From Bacteroidales bacterium (GTDB lineage Bacteria; Bacteroidota; Bacteroidia; Bacteroidales; UBA10428), in NCBI GenBank assembly GCA_016926235.1, contig JAFGOZ010000059.1, forward strand, positions 1 to 64,000: 64,000 nucleotides of DNA, read 5' to 3'. The notes beneath the pieces were generated by a model. The model was not told the origin of the DNA. It made no database searches and saw only the letters and a list, made by a program, of their open reading frames with translations. Position 1 is the first letter of the stretch, and every line of letters starts with the position of its first letter. The translations under genes were made by a program, and so were the position numbers. Positions 9,590-19,691 of the stretch are shown here, piece by piece.

Positions 9590-12500
9590 ATGAGTAATAG
9601 ATTTTTTTTAATTGTTTTGGGGTTATACATAATTTTCCTACCCCATAGAGGAAATATTGTTGGCCAGGAATTTCCTAAGGTGCAATATAAAGCAGAAAGC
9701 CCGGGAGTACCAGCTGCTCCGGATAAACTGGAGTTAACACAACCAGATGGTTCGATAATCCATGTATATTTCAAAGGTGACGGGGCTGTTAACTGGTATG
9801 AAACAACCGATGGATATACCATCATGAAGAATGATAAAGGTATTTTTGAATATGCAAAACTGGATGAGAAAGGGGAGTTGGTCAATTCAAATGTAAAAGC
9901 ACACAACCCAAGAGAAAGGGAAGGTTTTGAAGCATCATATCTTTCAGGTATAAAGAAGGGTGTAATGTATTCATCCTCACAAATTGAAAAACTAAAATCA
10001 AATTTTAAAAGCAAACCAACAAAAGGTCCAAGCAAGGCATTTCCTCATATCGGGACTAATAATTTGCTTGTGATCCTGGTTGATTTCCCAGATGTGACAA
10101 ATACTTATGGGCAAAGCACATTTGATAATATGATGAACCAAACCGGATACAACGGGACCGGTAGTTTTAAGGATTATTATATTGCCAATTCTTATGGACA
10201 ACTTACTGTTGTAACCACAGTAAATGGTTGGTATACAGCAGGTAATAATCATGATTATTATTGCCATAGTTGTTCAGGAGCAAATTCAAACGTTACGTAT
10301 AGACAACTGGTAAGAGAGGCTGTTGATTCTGCTGAAAAAGCCGGAGTTGATTTTTCAGTGTATGACAATGATTTAGATGGTGAAGTTGACGGAGTAATGG
10401 TAATACATGCCGGCAACGGTGCTGAATACGGTGATAATACGAATGTATGGTCTCACAGTTGGAGTTTGTCAGCATGGACTCCCGACTATTCCGTTACATA
10501 TGATGGAGTGTTGATAGATGCATATACATTAAACCCTGAAACCACACCTTATGGATTAGGCACTATAGGAGTATTGTGTCATGAGTTTGGACATAATTTA
10601 GGTTTGCCTGACTATTATGATACAGATTATGAAGGTTCAGGAGGACAGTCATTTGATCTGGGAGATTGGGACTGTATGGCAGGAGGATCATATAATAATG
10701 GAGGAGCAACACCTGCCAGCCATAACAACTTTTCAAAAGTAATGCTCGACTGGGTTGTGCCTGTTGAATTGGACGAAAGCCAGATGGTTACATTACCAAA
10801 TCTTGCCGAGAATAATATTTCCTATTATTATACTACTCCTACTACTGATGAATACTTTTTTGTAGAAAACAGGCAACAGGTACCAGGGACTTTTGATGAA
10901 TATGTACCAAGCCATGGCATGCTTGTTTACCATGTAGATTTAAATTATAGTGGATGGTCTTCAAATGATATTAATGTAGACCCGACCCATAATGCTATGG
11001 ATATTGAAGAGGCGGATAATCTGAGAACTTCAGGTTCGGTAAGCGGAGACCCTTTCCCCGGATCTTCAGGTAATAAATCATTTACAGATGCTACTACACC
11101 TAACTCTCATGATTGGTCTGGTGCTTCAACTAATAAACCCATTACAAACATTATTGAAAGTGCAGGAGTTATAACTTTTGCTTTTATGGGAGGAGACACA
11201 TTAAATCCGAGAGGTTTTATAGCAATTCCATTTAGTACCGACCAGATTAATCTTTCATGGACTTTAAACAATAGTGGCCATAATGTAGTTTTAGCCTGGT
11301 CAGGTGATGGTATTTTTGGAACACCTGCTGACGGTGATTCCTATTCTGCTGGCAACACCATACCTGGTGGAGGTACAGTGCTTTATAACGGATCATCCAC
11401 ATCATATAGTCATAGTGAATTAACACCAAGTACTAGATATTATTATAAGATATGGTCATATGATGGCAGTCATGTTTATTCAACAGGAACTGTAACTGAT
11501 GCAACCACATTCTGCGACATTATTACCGATTTGCCTTTCGTTGAGGATTTCAGTGGGGGGACTTTACCTACGTGTTGGCAGAATGTTGATAATGAAGGTT
11601 CAGGACAGGTTTGGGAATTTGACAATCCAGGAGGAAGAACCATAAATACAACAACAAATGCAAATGGATTTGTCATATTGGATAGTGATGAGTATGGTTC
11701 AGGTTACTCTCAAAATGCAGATCTTATTTCACCGGTAATGGATCTTTCAATGTGTGACTCTGTTTTTGTTACTTTTGAACATTATTTCAGATCCTGGTCT
11801 GATAGTAAGGGGACTTTTTCATATTCTGTAAATGGCGGAATAAGTTGGGTTGAAGTACAAAACTGGACTGGATCGAGTACAAGTAATGCAACTACATTCT
11901 ATCAGGATTTAACATCTGAACTTTCAGGTCAATCGTTTGTAGCTTTTAAATGGAATTATGTTGGTGATTATGGTTATTATTGGGCTATTGATGATATTTT
12001 AATTGATTCCGTTAATCCTGGATATACTCCTCCCCAATATGATGTGACATTTATTATAGTAAATGATGACGGGTCGTATCCAATAGAAAATGCCAATGTT
12101 ACATTAACAGGTTATGGTTCTGTAAATACTAATGCATCAGGCAGCGCTACATTTAATAACGTAACACAACAGTATAGCTTGCCCTATAGTGTTAGTGCAT
12201 CCTCATATATTACCGTAAATGCAACAATTGATGTTGATGGTGAAATATATCAATGGGTGTATTTAGACACGGCGATAAGTGCTGGATATAACGTAACCTT
12301 TACTGTGGATGATGGAACAAATCCAATTAATGGTGCATCTGTGTACATGACTGGGTATGGTACACAAACAACAAATGTAAGCGGTCAAACAGTGTTTAAT
12401 AATGTAAGTCCGGATGATGATATTGTTTATAATATTTCTGCCACAGGATTTGAGGATATTATAGATTCAGTAGATGTTATGGATTCGGATGTTAATTTAG

Positions 12501-13726
12501 ATATTACTATGTTACCCTTAACATATACAGTTGGCTTCTTTGTATGGGGAGAAGTGGATTCTCTAGCCGGTGCAATTGTCACTCTTGATGGATATGGAAC
12601 CCAGGTTACGAATATATATGGCCGGGTACATTTTAACGGAGTAGATACTGAAGATGACATTGCATTCACTGTTAATGCTGATGGTTATTACCAATTTGAT
12701 AGTATTGTCGATGTAATTGACAGTGACGTTGATGTAACTGTATACTTAACACCTTTAGAATATGAAGTAACTTTTATTGTATCCAGTGGAGGTTCTTTCA
12801 TTGACAGCGCTATGGTGTATTTGGGAGAGGGCGACTCGGCTTATACCAATACACTTGGGGAAGCAATATTTAATATATCTCCTCAAAATGATGTTGCGTA
12901 TCTTGTTACAAAAGATGGTTACCGTGATGCTTCGGGTACTATTGATATTACTGAAGACAGAACTGTAAATGTAACTATTACCAATCTGGCAGATCCTGTA
13001 TATCTTGTAACCTTCAATATTACGGACGGATCTTCTCCAATAGAGGGTGCTGGCGTTACTCTAAGCGGCTACGGTGAAAAAATAACCAACAGTTCTGGTC
13101 AGGTTGTCTATAATGAAGTAGGAGTTGCCTCAGATATAAACTTCATAATAACTGCGGATGATTATTTTGATTATGTTGATAGCCTTGATGTTGTGGATGC
13201 TAATGTGACTGAAAATATCACAATGACTTTAGTTTCCTATAGTGTTACATTTAATGTTGATGACGGAACTAATCCAATTCAAAATGCTCATGTTACCTTA
13301 GCGGGATATGGGAGTAAGAATACAAATTCCAGTGGTCAGGCTGTATTTAATAATGTTGTCCCTGAAAATAATATTGGCTATGAAGTTGAAGCGACAAACT
13401 TTGAAAATAGCAGTGGTTCAGTAAATGTCTCTAGTAAAAATATTTCACGCTCCATACATCTTGTCTCAACTGGGATAAAGGATGTAGAAATGAGCAATCT
13501 GATAACTCTATTTCCAAATCCAACATCCGGTAAGGTTTGGTTTAAGGGATCATTACCCTATGAGATTGAGGTAAAAGTATATGATATAACTGGAATAATG
13601 GTTATGAATAAAACTTTATACGGAAATTATCTTATTGATTTAAGTATGTATGCCTCGGGTACCTATTTTATTCAAACGAAGATGGGTGAAGAAATAGGAT
13701 ATCATAAACTGATACTTAAGAAGTAA
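9590..13726 (+). CDS. Secreted M6-family metalloprotease with Ig-like repeats and T9SS sorting domain
   Basis: 1378 residues. A signal peptide (to about residue 25) and propeptide-like region precede the catalytic domain, which contains the zinc motif HEFGHNLGLPDYYD (His331, Glu332, His335), as in immune-inhibitor-A-type M6 peptidases. Next come a fibronectin-III-like segment (about 540-645), a choice-of-anchor-J/cleaved-adhesin-type domain (about 650-810, starting LPFVEDFSGGTLPTCW), six beta-sandwich repeats of about 80 residues (817-1293), and a C-terminal type A T9SS domain (about 1303-1378; LFPNPTSGKV, VYDITGIMV, ASGTYFIQ). It is therefore expected to cross the outer membrane by type IX secretion and be attached or released at the cell surface. 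The role is extracellular protein degradation. Confidence 0.92.
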   Translation: MSNRFFLIVLGLYIIFLPHRGNIVGQEFPKVQYKAESPGVPAAPDKLELTQPDGSIIHVYFKGDGAVNWYETTDGYTIMKNDKGIFEYAKLDEKGELVNSNVKAHNPREREGFEASYLSGIKKGVMYSSSQIEKLKSNFKSKPTKGPSKAFPHIGTNNLLVILVDFPDVTNTYGQSTFDNMMNQTGYNGTGSFKDYYIANSYGQLTVVTTVNGWYTAGNNHDYYCHSCSGANSNVTYRQLVREAVDSAEKAGVDFSVYDNDLDGEVDGVMVIHAGNGAEYGDNTNVWSHSWSLSAWTPDYSVTYDGVLIDAYTLNPETTPYGLGTIGVLCHEFGHNLGLPDYYDTDYEGSGGQSFDLGDWDCMAGGSYNNGGATPASHNNFSKVMLDWVVPVELDESQMVTLPNLAENNISYYYTTPTTDEYFFVENRQQVPGTFDEYVPSHGMLVYHVDLNYSGWSSNDINVDPTHNAMDIEEADNLRTSGSVSGDPFPGSSGNKSFTDATTPNSHDWSGASTNKPITNIIESAGVITFAFMGGDTLNPRGFIAIPFSTDQINLSWTLNNSGHNVVLAWSGDGIFGTPADGDSYSAGNTIPGGGTVLYNGSSTSYSHSELTPSTRYYYKIWSYDGSHVYSTGTVTDATTFCDIITDLPFVEDFSGGTLPTCWQNVDNEGSGQVWEFDNPGGRTINTTTNANGFVILDSDEYGSGYSQNADLISPVMDLSMCDSVFVTFEHYFRSWSDSKGTFSYSVNGGISWVEVQNWTGSSTSNATTFYQDLTSELSGQSFVAFKWNYVGDYGYYWAIDDILIDSVNPGYTPPQYDVTFIIVNDDGSYPIENANVTLTGYGSVNTNASGSATFNNVTQQYSLPYSVSASSYITVNATIDVDGEIYQWVYLDTAISAGYNVTFTVDDGTNPINGASVYMTGYGTQTTNVSGQTVFNNVSPDDDIVYNISATGFEDIIDSVDVMDSDVNLDITMLPLTYTVGFFVWGEVDSLAGAIVTLDGYGTQVTNIYGRVHFNGVDTEDDIAFTVNADGYYQFDSIVDVIDSDVDVTVYLTPLEYEVTFIVSSGGSFIDSAMVYLGEGDSAYTNTLGEAIFNISPQNDVAYLVTKDGYRDASGTIDITEDRTVNVTITNLADPVYLVTFNITDGSSPIEGAGVTLSGYGEKITNSSGQVVYNEVGVASDINFIITADDYFDYVDSLDVVDANVTENITMTLVSYSVTFNVDDGTNPIQNAHVTLAGYGSKNTNSSGQAVFNNVVPENNIGYEVEATNFENSSGSVNVSSKNISRSIHLVSTGIKDVEMSNLITLFPNPTSGKVWFKGSLPYEIEVKVYDITGIMVMNKTLYGNYLIDLSMYASGTYFIQTKMGEEIGYHKLILKK
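12038..13471 (+). repeat. Six tandem Ig-like (carboxypeptidase-regulatory-like) protein repeats
   Basis: Within the M6 protease gene six units of about 78-85 residues recur. Each has the pattern [YV]xVTFxVxDG, then a PI-x-x-AxV-x-L-x-GYG segment, then TNxSGxAxFNNV. Units begin near residues 817, 900, 978, 1058, 1138 and 1217. Units 2 and 6 are closest to each other (both contain VDDGTNPI), while unit 4 is the most diverged and lacks GYG. The DNA copies are well diverged, so this is an old duplication. Confidence 0.85.
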
Positions 13727-13745
13727 AAAAAGCATATAGCTGAAA

Positions 13746-13780
13746 GAAACCCCGGTGATTTGTTTACCGGGGTTCTTTTT
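13746..13780 (+). terminator. Rho-independent terminator of the M6 protease gene
   Basis: A perfect 9-base inverted repeat (AACCCCGGT at 13748-13756, ACCGGGGTT at 13766-13774) with a 9-base loop is followed by CTTTTT, about 20 bases after the stop codon. Confidence 0.92.
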
Positions 13781-13789
13781 ATAAATATA

Positions 13790-13828
13790 TTAAAGTCCAA
13801 CGAGGGTTGAAATCCCCGTTGGGTTTAA
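13790..13828 (-). terminator. Probable terminator of the GH2 gene
   Basis: On the minus strand, 12 bases beyond the GH2 stop, CCAACGGGG pairs with CCCTCGTTGG with one bulged base. The stem is extended by TTAAA/TTTAA arms. The T tail is short, so it is weaker than the neighbouring plus-strand terminator. Confidence 0.65.
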
Positions 13829-13839
13829 TGAGATTAATA

Positions 13840-16671
13840 TTATTCAACGATAGGTTCGAATACAGGATTTCCAAAATAGAAATAAATTGTGTTTTCAAAT
13901 GTATTATCCAGATGGTTAATTTGGCTTTCAGGACCCAGTAACTCAGGTTTTGCATTTATATGAGTACTCATCTTTGTCCCAATAGCGGGGATAGCATCTA
14001 AGAATGAAATATCTCCAGGAGGCAATACAGGATGTGGTTCAACTCCGGGGAGACCCTGAAAATCAAATAATCTAATATAAAAATTTTCTTCCGGAGTTGC
14101 TATCAATATTTTACCTTCAGCTGTGTTTAATTCCATCCAGCTAATGTTGCTGAAATATCCTTTGAATTCAGGATATGTCCAGGGAGAACCACCAGTTGTG
14201 GTATTATTATAGGCATTTTGCCATACATTATATGTTGTTCCCTGTAGTCGGTTTTTCCATACCCTGTATGGACCATTTCCAAGCCATTTGGCATAGAATA
14301 TAAAATCTTCAGGAAAACTGAAGCTTATTCCTGCATAATTATAATCACCTTTTATCTGGTACTTATAATCCAGTTGTAACCAACCATTCGGATGCATTGT
14401 CCATTTTACATAATCGAAACCTTTGCTATATTTCGCTTCAAATACATATTTGTCTTCAACTTGTGTTGCCTGGTAGCTAAATAACTTCGCATGACCATTG
14501 CAAATCACAGGGCCGTTTTTAAATGCAATGCTGTGTTTCCCGTTGTATTTTACCTCAATAAGTTGTCCGTCGTTTTTACCAAAAACTGCTGTAAGTTTAT
14601 CATTTTCAAAAATAATGGAAGTGTCTGTTTCCTTTTTAATAATATCTGCTTTGGTTTCAATGGAAATAAGGGGTTGAATAATTTCTTTGGAAGATTTTAT
14701 TTTTATTGTCCAGGTGTAAATCTCCATTCCTTTCGGGCTTAATGCTTTTAGTATAATAGCATCAGCTGAATTCCATGTTTCCGGAAGTTTCAGGTTTAAA
14801 GAACCTTTATTTCCCGGCATACATTCCGGTCCTTTTATTGTTCCTTCTTTAATTGTTTTAAATCCTGGTTCGTAATAAGAAGGTAAATTAAATTCAACTA
14901 ATTTCCACTGAAATGTACATGTATTCAGATTAGTAAAATCAAAGCGGTTTTCGACTTCAATATTTCCATTAAAAGTTGGTTCCACTTTATTTACATCAAT
15001 TTTAACCGGGCTGAATATTTCCTTGATAGCATTAAAGCTACCTTCTTTTTCTCTATGGGGGCCAAGCACACCATCGGGTGCATTTACACCATTTACATCA
15101 ATGATATTGTTATAGTCAGTCCTCACTAAACCTTCATCAAGTAAAGCCCATAGAAATCCTCCAGCAGATTTCAGAGATGAATACATGAGCTCCCAGTAAT
15201 CATGCAAAGCGGCACCACCACCGCCATCATTCTGGCAATGGAGAAATTCTGTAGTCATATATATTAAAGAATCAGCAAGAATTTGCTGACAACTTTCATA
15301 GGATTCATAATGATTACAATCTATGCCGTTTATTGCATTATTAGGTTTGTGGTGCGCATGAATTACAGGTCTGCCTGAAGGATCGTAAAGGGCATAATCT
15401 GCCACAAGGTTTTTGTTATGGCCTCCTTCGTTACCATTACTCCATAATATAATAGAAGGATGATTTACATCTCGTGTAACCATTTCCTTTACAAGTTTAT
15501 GACCCACTTCAGTATCGTAGGCATCATGCCAACCAGCTAATTCGTCAATAACATAAAGCCCAAGGGAATCGCATAACTGGAGAAATGATTGATCAGGGGG
15601 ATAATGAGAGCAACGCACAGCATTCATATTCATTTCTTTGATTAATAATACATCCCGGCGATCTATTTCCCTGTTTACCGTTCTTCCTGTTTCAGGCCAG
15701 AATACATGGCGGTTCACGCCTTTAAATTTCATCTTCTTGCCGTTGATATAAATCCCATCTCCTTCTTTTACTTCTATAGTGCGAAATCCAAAAGTCTCCT
15801 TTGTTCTGTAAAGAACCTGGTTCCCTTCCTGAAGTTCAAGTACTACACTATAGAGGGTAGGCGTTTCACACGACCATAGTTGTGGGTTTGATATCTTTAC
15901 ATTATGAGTAATTACTTTATCATTTTTATTCACAGGTAATGAAAAACCAACAATCTTTTTTCCCGATGGACTTAATATGCTTCCATAAATAATATCAGAA
16001 TTTTCAATGTTTTGAGGTTCAATATGCAGGGACACTTTTCCATCGGCTGTGCCGGATACGGCTACCTGTCCAATATGTTCCTTTGGAACTGCTTCCAAAT
16101 ATACAGGACGGTATATGCCTCCAAATATCCAATAGTCAGCATATCTTTCAGCACGGTTAACCCACTGATTTGCTGACATTTTACTGACTTTTACTTCCAG
16201 ATCATTCATTAAACCGGCAACTAATAGTTCGGTAACATCATATTTAAACCGGTAAAAACTTCCCTGATGAATTTCACCCACAGATCGGTTATTGATTTTT
16301 ACTTCCGTATCGGTCATAGATCCCTCAAAAACCAGGAAAATTTCCATCTCGTGCCATTCCATAGGTACATGAAATTTATATTTATATATACCTTCCTCAT
16401 CGGCATATATAAAATCATCCCCATAAGTATAGTAATCGCGACCAAAGTTATACGTGCCAAAACCTTGCTGTTCCCAGCAAGAAGGGACCTCTATTGTTGT
16501 CCAATAGCCACTTTTTCGGCCACCGGTGCAATAGAACTCCCATGTTTCGGTATGTTCATTATCTGTGCCTGATAGATATTGTATTTGTTTTTCGGTTATT
16601 TTATCTGTTTGAGATGTTACTGATAGATTAAATAATAGTATACCAAAGAATAGAGGCAGGTAATATTTCAT
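13840..16671 (-). CDS. GH2-family beta-galactosidase-like glycoside hydrolase
   Basis: 943 residues with a signal peptide (about 1-20, ending SVTSQ). GH2 layout: N-terminal jelly-roll sugar-binding domain (about 40-195; VPSCWEQQGFGTYN, WIFGGIYRPVYL), immunoglobulin-like domain (about 196-300), TIM barrel (about 303-600) with GVNRH, the acid/base segment LWSNGNEGG (Glu415) and the probable nucleophile in YMTTEFLH (Glu475), then C-terminal beta domains including a small-chain-like segment near 700-930. Family members cleave beta-galactosides, beta-glucuronides or beta-mannosides; which one cannot be read here. It lies divergently from rhaB and probably removes a further sugar from the same rhamnose-containing glycan. 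A good promoter sits upstream. Confidence 0.88.
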   Translation of the reverse strand: MKYYLPLFFGILLFNLSVTSQTDKITEKQIQYLSGTDNEHTETWEFYCTGGRKSGYWTTIEVPSCWEQQGFGTYNFGRDYYTYGDDFIYADEEGIYKYKFHVPMEWHEMEIFLVFEGSMTDTEVKINNRSVGEIHQGSFYRFKYDVTELLVAGLMNDLEVKVSKMSANQWVNRAERYADYWIFGGIYRPVYLEAVPKEHIGQVAVSGTADGKVSLHIEPQNIENSDIIYGSILSPSGKKIVGFSLPVNKNDKVITHNVKISNPQLWSCETPTLYSVVLELQEGNQVLYRTKETFGFRTIEVKEGDGIYINGKKMKFKGVNRHVFWPETGRTVNREIDRRDVLLIKEMNMNAVRCSHYPPDQSFLQLCDSLGLYVIDELAGWHDAYDTEVGHKLVKEMVTRDVNHPSIILWSNGNEGGHNKNLVADYALYDPSGRPVIHAHHKPNNAINGIDCNHYESYESCQQILADSLIYMTTEFLHCQNDGGGGAALHDYWELMYSSLKSAGGFLWALLDEGLVRTDYNNIIDVNGVNAPDGVLGPHREKEGSFNAIKEIFSPVKIDVNKVEPTFNGNIEVENRFDFTNLNTCTFQWKLVEFNLPSYYEPGFKTIKEGTIKGPECMPGNKGSLNLKLPETWNSADAIILKALSPKGMEIYTWTIKIKSSKEIIQPLISIETKADIIKKETDTSIIFENDKLTAVFGKNDGQLIEVKYNGKHSIAFKNGPVICNGHAKLFSYQATQVEDKYVFEAKYSKGFDYVKWTMHPNGWLQLDYKYQIKGDYNYAGISFSFPEDFIFYAKWLGNGPYRVWKNRLQGTTYNVWQNAYNNTTTGGSPWTYPEFKGYFSNISWMELNTAEGKILIATPEENFYIRLFDFQGLPGVEPHPVLPPGDISFLDAIPAIGTKMSTHINAKPELLGPESQINHLDNTFENTIYFYFGNPVFEPIVE

Positions 16672-16691
16672 AGTTATTAGATTTTATTGAC

Positions 16692-16722
16692 CAAAAATAG
16701 AAAAACTATGTTTAGGAACCAA
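16692..16722 (-). promoter_or_regulatory. Bacteroidota-type promoter of the GH2 gene
   Basis: The minus strand reads TTG (16722-16720), a 20-base spacer, then TATTTTTG (16699-16692), matching the -33/-7 consensus (TTTG ... TAnnTTTG) in sequence and spacing. The -7 box ends 20 bases before the start codon. Confidence 0.6.
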
Positions 16723-16861
16723 TTTGTATTTGCATATAAATGATATTTGATTGTATGGATTCTAAAAAATTCTATCTTTAAGGTCTCATTTAATATAATT
16801 ATATATACTTGTTTTATGTTTTTTTTATTATATAAAATAAATTAAGTTAAAAACTTTGTAT

Positions 16862-16876
16862 ATCATTATCAATGAT
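16862..16876. promoter_or_regulatory. Small palindrome upstream of rhaB, possible operator
   Basis: ATCATT-ATC-AATGAT is a perfect 6-base inverted repeat with a 3-base centre, 57 bases before the rhaB start in an otherwise featureless AT-rich region. It could be an operator for a rhamnose regulator, which is not encoded in the window. The AT-rich background makes chance plausible. Confidence 0.25.
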
Positions 16877-16933
16877 TTTAAATTTATCGGCTATTAGTAA
16901 AGAATTATCATTACAAATGAAAATATTAATATC

Positions 16934-18400
16934 ATGAAAAATTATCTTGCAATTGACATTGGAGCTGAAAGTGGGAGAGGCATTCTTGGGACATTGAAAG
17001 ACGGTAAGCTTACGGTTAAAGAAATTCACCGTTTTACAAATGGTCCTCACAACGTGTTGGGATCACTACACTGGAACATTCTGCACTTATATGAAGAGTC
17101 TATTCAAGCAATAATAAATTGTGTACAGAATGAAAATGTACAACCCAATGCAATAGGAGTTGATACCTGGGGTGTGGATTATGCATTGCTTAATAAGAAA
17201 GGATCATTTCTGGACATGCCTTTTGCATACCGTGACAGCAGAACAGATAATGCGATTGAAGAATTTACAAAAATTATTCCCAAGGAAAGAATATATGAGC
17301 TTACCGGGATACAATTTATGCAGTTTAATACATTATTTCAGCTTTTTGCTGATAAGGAAAGCCGGCCTTGTACGCTTTCTGCAGCTACTGACTTGTTATT
17401 TATGCCTGATATTCTTAATTATGTGCTGACAGGACAAAAAGTAACTGATTTCAGTTTTGCTACTACCTCACAACTTTTTAATCCTAATAAAATGGATTGG
17501 GAAGATGAATTGCTAGATGCTTTGGGCATTTCAAAGAGTATTATGCAGAAAGTGGTGCTTCCCGGAACTGTAATAGGTAATATGATTGATAATTTATGCT
17601 TACAAACTGGGGTAAAAAAATTACCGGTAGTTGCTGTAGCAAGCCATGATACAGGTTCTGCAATTGCTGCTATTCCTGCTCAGGGAGACGACTGGGCGTA
17701 TATAAGTTCTGGTACCTGGTCTTTAATGGGTATTGAGAGCAAACATCCTATAATAAATGAGACATCATATAAATATAATATTACTAATGAAGGTGGAGTT
17801 GAGAAAACGATCAGGGTATTGAAAAATATTATGGGTTTATGGTTGTTGCAAAGAACTAAAGCCGCATGGGATAAAGAAAAGCAGTATACATATCCTGAAT
17901 TGGTCGAATTGGCCAAAGGAGCACCCCAATTTAAATCATTTGTAGATCCTGATGACAGCACATTTTTGTACCCTGAAAATATGGCAGTGGCTATTCATGA
18001 TTTTTGTAAAAAAACGGGACAACCTGTACCGGCAAATCATGCAGAGACTGTGCAATGTATATTCCAATCATTAGCAATGAAATACAGGGATACCATAGAC
18101 CAGCTCAGGGACCTATCTAAAAAACCTTTGAAAAAACTCTATGTAACTGGTGGTGGAAGTAAAAACGAACTACTGAACCAGTATATAGCTAATGCCACAG
18201 GCGCCGAAGTTATTGCAGCATTGCCAGAAGGTACGGCAGTGGGGAATATTATGGTTCAGGCCATGGCTATGGGTGACGTTAAGGACCTTGAGGAAATAAG
18301 GGAGGTCATTTCCCGTTCATTTCCTTTAAAATCTTTTAAGCCTGAAAATATAAACGCTTGGGAAGAAGCATATCAAAACTACAAAAAACATACAAAATGA
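16934..18400 (+). CDS. rhaB: Rhamnulokinase
   Basis: 488 residues, FGGY sugar-kinase family. The N-terminus (LAIDIGAESGRGILG) is the ATP-phosphate loop in the form typical of rhamnulokinases. VDTWGVDYALL, SHDTGSAIAAIPA, ISSGTWSLMGIE and the C-terminal YVTGGGSKNELLNQ adenosine segment follow. It phosphorylates L-rhamnulose to L-rhamnulose-1-phosphate in the cytoplasm. The length is usual for the family. It is the first gene of rhaB-rhaA-rhaT, and its stop codon overlaps the rhaA start (ATGA), which indicates translational coupling. The aldolase acting on its product is probably the class II aldolase 14 kb upstream on the other strand. Confidence 0.95.
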   Translation: MKNYLAIDIGAESGRGILGTLKDGKLTVKEIHRFTNGPHNVLGSLHWNILHLYEESIQAIINCVQNENVQPNAIGVDTWGVDYALLNKKGSFLDMPFAYRDSRTDNAIEEFTKIIPKERIYELTGIQFMQFNTLFQLFADKESRPCTLSAATDLLFMPDILNYVLTGQKVTDFSFATTSQLFNPNKMDWEDELLDALGISKSIMQKVVLPGTVIGNMIDNLCLQTGVKKLPVVAVASHDTGSAIAAIPAQGDDWAYISSGTWSLMGIESKHPIINETSYKYNITNEGGVEKTIRVLKNIMGLWLLQRTKAAWDKEKQYTYPELVELAKGAPQFKSFVDPDDSTFLYPENMAVAIHDFCKKTGQPVPANHAETVQCIFQSLAMKYRDTIDQLRDLSKKPLKKLYVTGGGSKNELLNQYIANATGAEVIAALPEGTAVGNIMVQAMAMGDVKDLEEIREVISRSFPLKSFKPENINAWEEAYQNYKKHTK

Positions 18401-19659
18401 GTAAAATTGAATCAAATTACCAGATTGCTAAAGAGCAATATGCTGCAATCGGAGTAAATACCGATAAAGCTTTGGAAAAATTACAAAACATTGCCATCTC
18501 ACTCCATTGCTGGCAGGCAGATGATGTTGGAGGATTTGAGCACGAAGGAGCCACACTTGATGGAGGAGGAATTCAAACAACCGGAAATTATCCTGGAAAA
18601 GCAAGGACTATAGCTGAAATGAGGGCTGACCTTGAAAAAGTATATTCATTGCTTCCCGGACATCACAGGTTGAACCTGCATGCTCTCTATGGAGATTTTG
18701 GAGGCAATTACCCAGGAAGGGATAAAATTGGTACACAGCATTTTAAATCATGGACGGATTGGGCAAAACAAAATAAACTGGGAATAGACTTCAATTCCTC
18801 TTTCTTTTCTGATCCTATGGCCTCTGATGGATTTACACTGGCACATATGGATAAGAATGTTCGTGATTTCTGGATTGAGCATGGTAAGAAATGTCGTGAA
18901 ATAGCTGACTTTATTGGAAAAGAACTTGGAACCCGTTCAGTTCATAATATCTGGATTCCTGATGGTTCTAAAGATATCACCGTAAACAGATACCATCATA
19001 GAAACTTATTGACTGACTCATTAAATAAAATGCTTGCAATCAAGTATGATTCAAAAAATATGCGAGATGCTGTTGAATGTAAGCTTTTTGGTATAGGAAG
19101 TGAATCCTATGTAGTAGGTTCTCATGAGTTTTATATGGGTTATGCCATTAAAAATGGAACTATGCTATGCCTTGATATTGGACACTTTCATCCAACTGAA
19201 TCTTGTGCAGATAAAGTCTCTGCAGTATTTCAATATATTGATGAATTATTATTCCATGTTACTCGTGGTGTTCGTTGGGATAGCGACCATGTTGTAATTT
19301 TAAATGATGATATTCGCGAACTGATGAGAGAGATCGTGTGGGCAGATAAATTGGATAAAGTTTGCCTGGGTTTAGACTTCTTTGATGCCAGTATAAACAG
19401 GATAGGAGCGTATGTAGTTGGAACCCGTGCAGCACAAAAAGGGCTTCTCCTTGCCTTACTGGATCCAATTGAGACACTTCGCAAGTATGAAAGTAATGGT
19501 AATAATTTTGAACGTCTTGCCTTGCTGGAAGAAGCAAAAAGCAAACCATTTGGAATGGTATGGGATTATTTCTGTGAAAAGAATAATGTTCCGGTTGCTG
19601 AAAAATATATTGCTGAAATTCAGGACTATGAAAAGAATATTTTAAGTAAACGTAATTAA
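18397..19659 (+). CDS. rhaA: L-rhamnose isomerase
   Basis: 420 residues from the ATG at 18397. An earlier in-frame ATG at 18358 lies inside rhaB and is rejected, because MSKIESNYQIAKEQYAAIGV is a normal RhaA N-terminus and the ATGA overlap with rhaB is a standard coupled start. SLHCWQADDVGGFE, NLHALYGDFGG, GIDFNSSFFSD, LDIGHFHPTE and RGVRWDSDHVV carry the metal- and substrate-binding His, Asp and Glu residues of the TIM-barrel rhamnose isomerases. It interconverts L-rhamnose and L-rhamnulose in the cytoplasm, supplying RhaB. The length is typical of RhaA (about 420). Confidence 0.95.
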   Translation: MSKIESNYQIAKEQYAAIGVNTDKALEKLQNIAISLHCWQADDVGGFEHEGATLDGGGIQTTGNYPGKARTIAEMRADLEKVYSLLPGHHRLNLHALYGDFGGNYPGRDKIGTQHFKSWTDWAKQNKLGIDFNSSFFSDPMASDGFTLAHMDKNVRDFWIEHGKKCREIADFIGKELGTRSVHNIWIPDGSKDITVNRYHHRNLLTDSLNKMLAIKYDSKNMRDAVECKLFGIGSESYVVGSHEFYMGYAIKNGTMLCLDIGHFHPTESCADKVSAVFQYIDELLFHVTRGVRWDSDHVVILNDDIRELMREIVWADKLDKVCLGLDFFDASINRIGAYVVGTRAAQKGLLLALLDPIETLRKYESNGNNFERLALLEEAKSKPFGMVWDYFCEKNNVPVAEKYIAEIQDYEKNILSKRN

Positions 19660-19691
19660 ACCTAAATAACCTAACCTAAATAATAACAATT

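Noticed and set aside
9586..10035. 149-codon minus-strand frame opposite the start of the M6 protease
   Set aside because: The plus-strand protein is a clear M6 protease with a signal peptide; the antisense frame has no recognisable domain and no promoter.
13846..13870. GGTTCGAATACAGG resembling a tRNA T-loop
   Set aside because: It lies within the GH2 coding sequence and no acceptor stem, D-loop or anticodon arm can be built around it. No tRNA was found in the window.
16851..16858. AAACTTTG as a -7 promoter element for rhaB
   Set aside because: It mismatches the first base of TAnnTTTG and has no -33 box at the expected distance, so the rhaB promoter could not be assigned.
18358..18396. Upstream in-frame start for rhaA inside rhaB
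   Set aside because: The 13 extra residues are not found at RhaA N-termini, and the ATGA overlap at 18397 is a normal coupled start.
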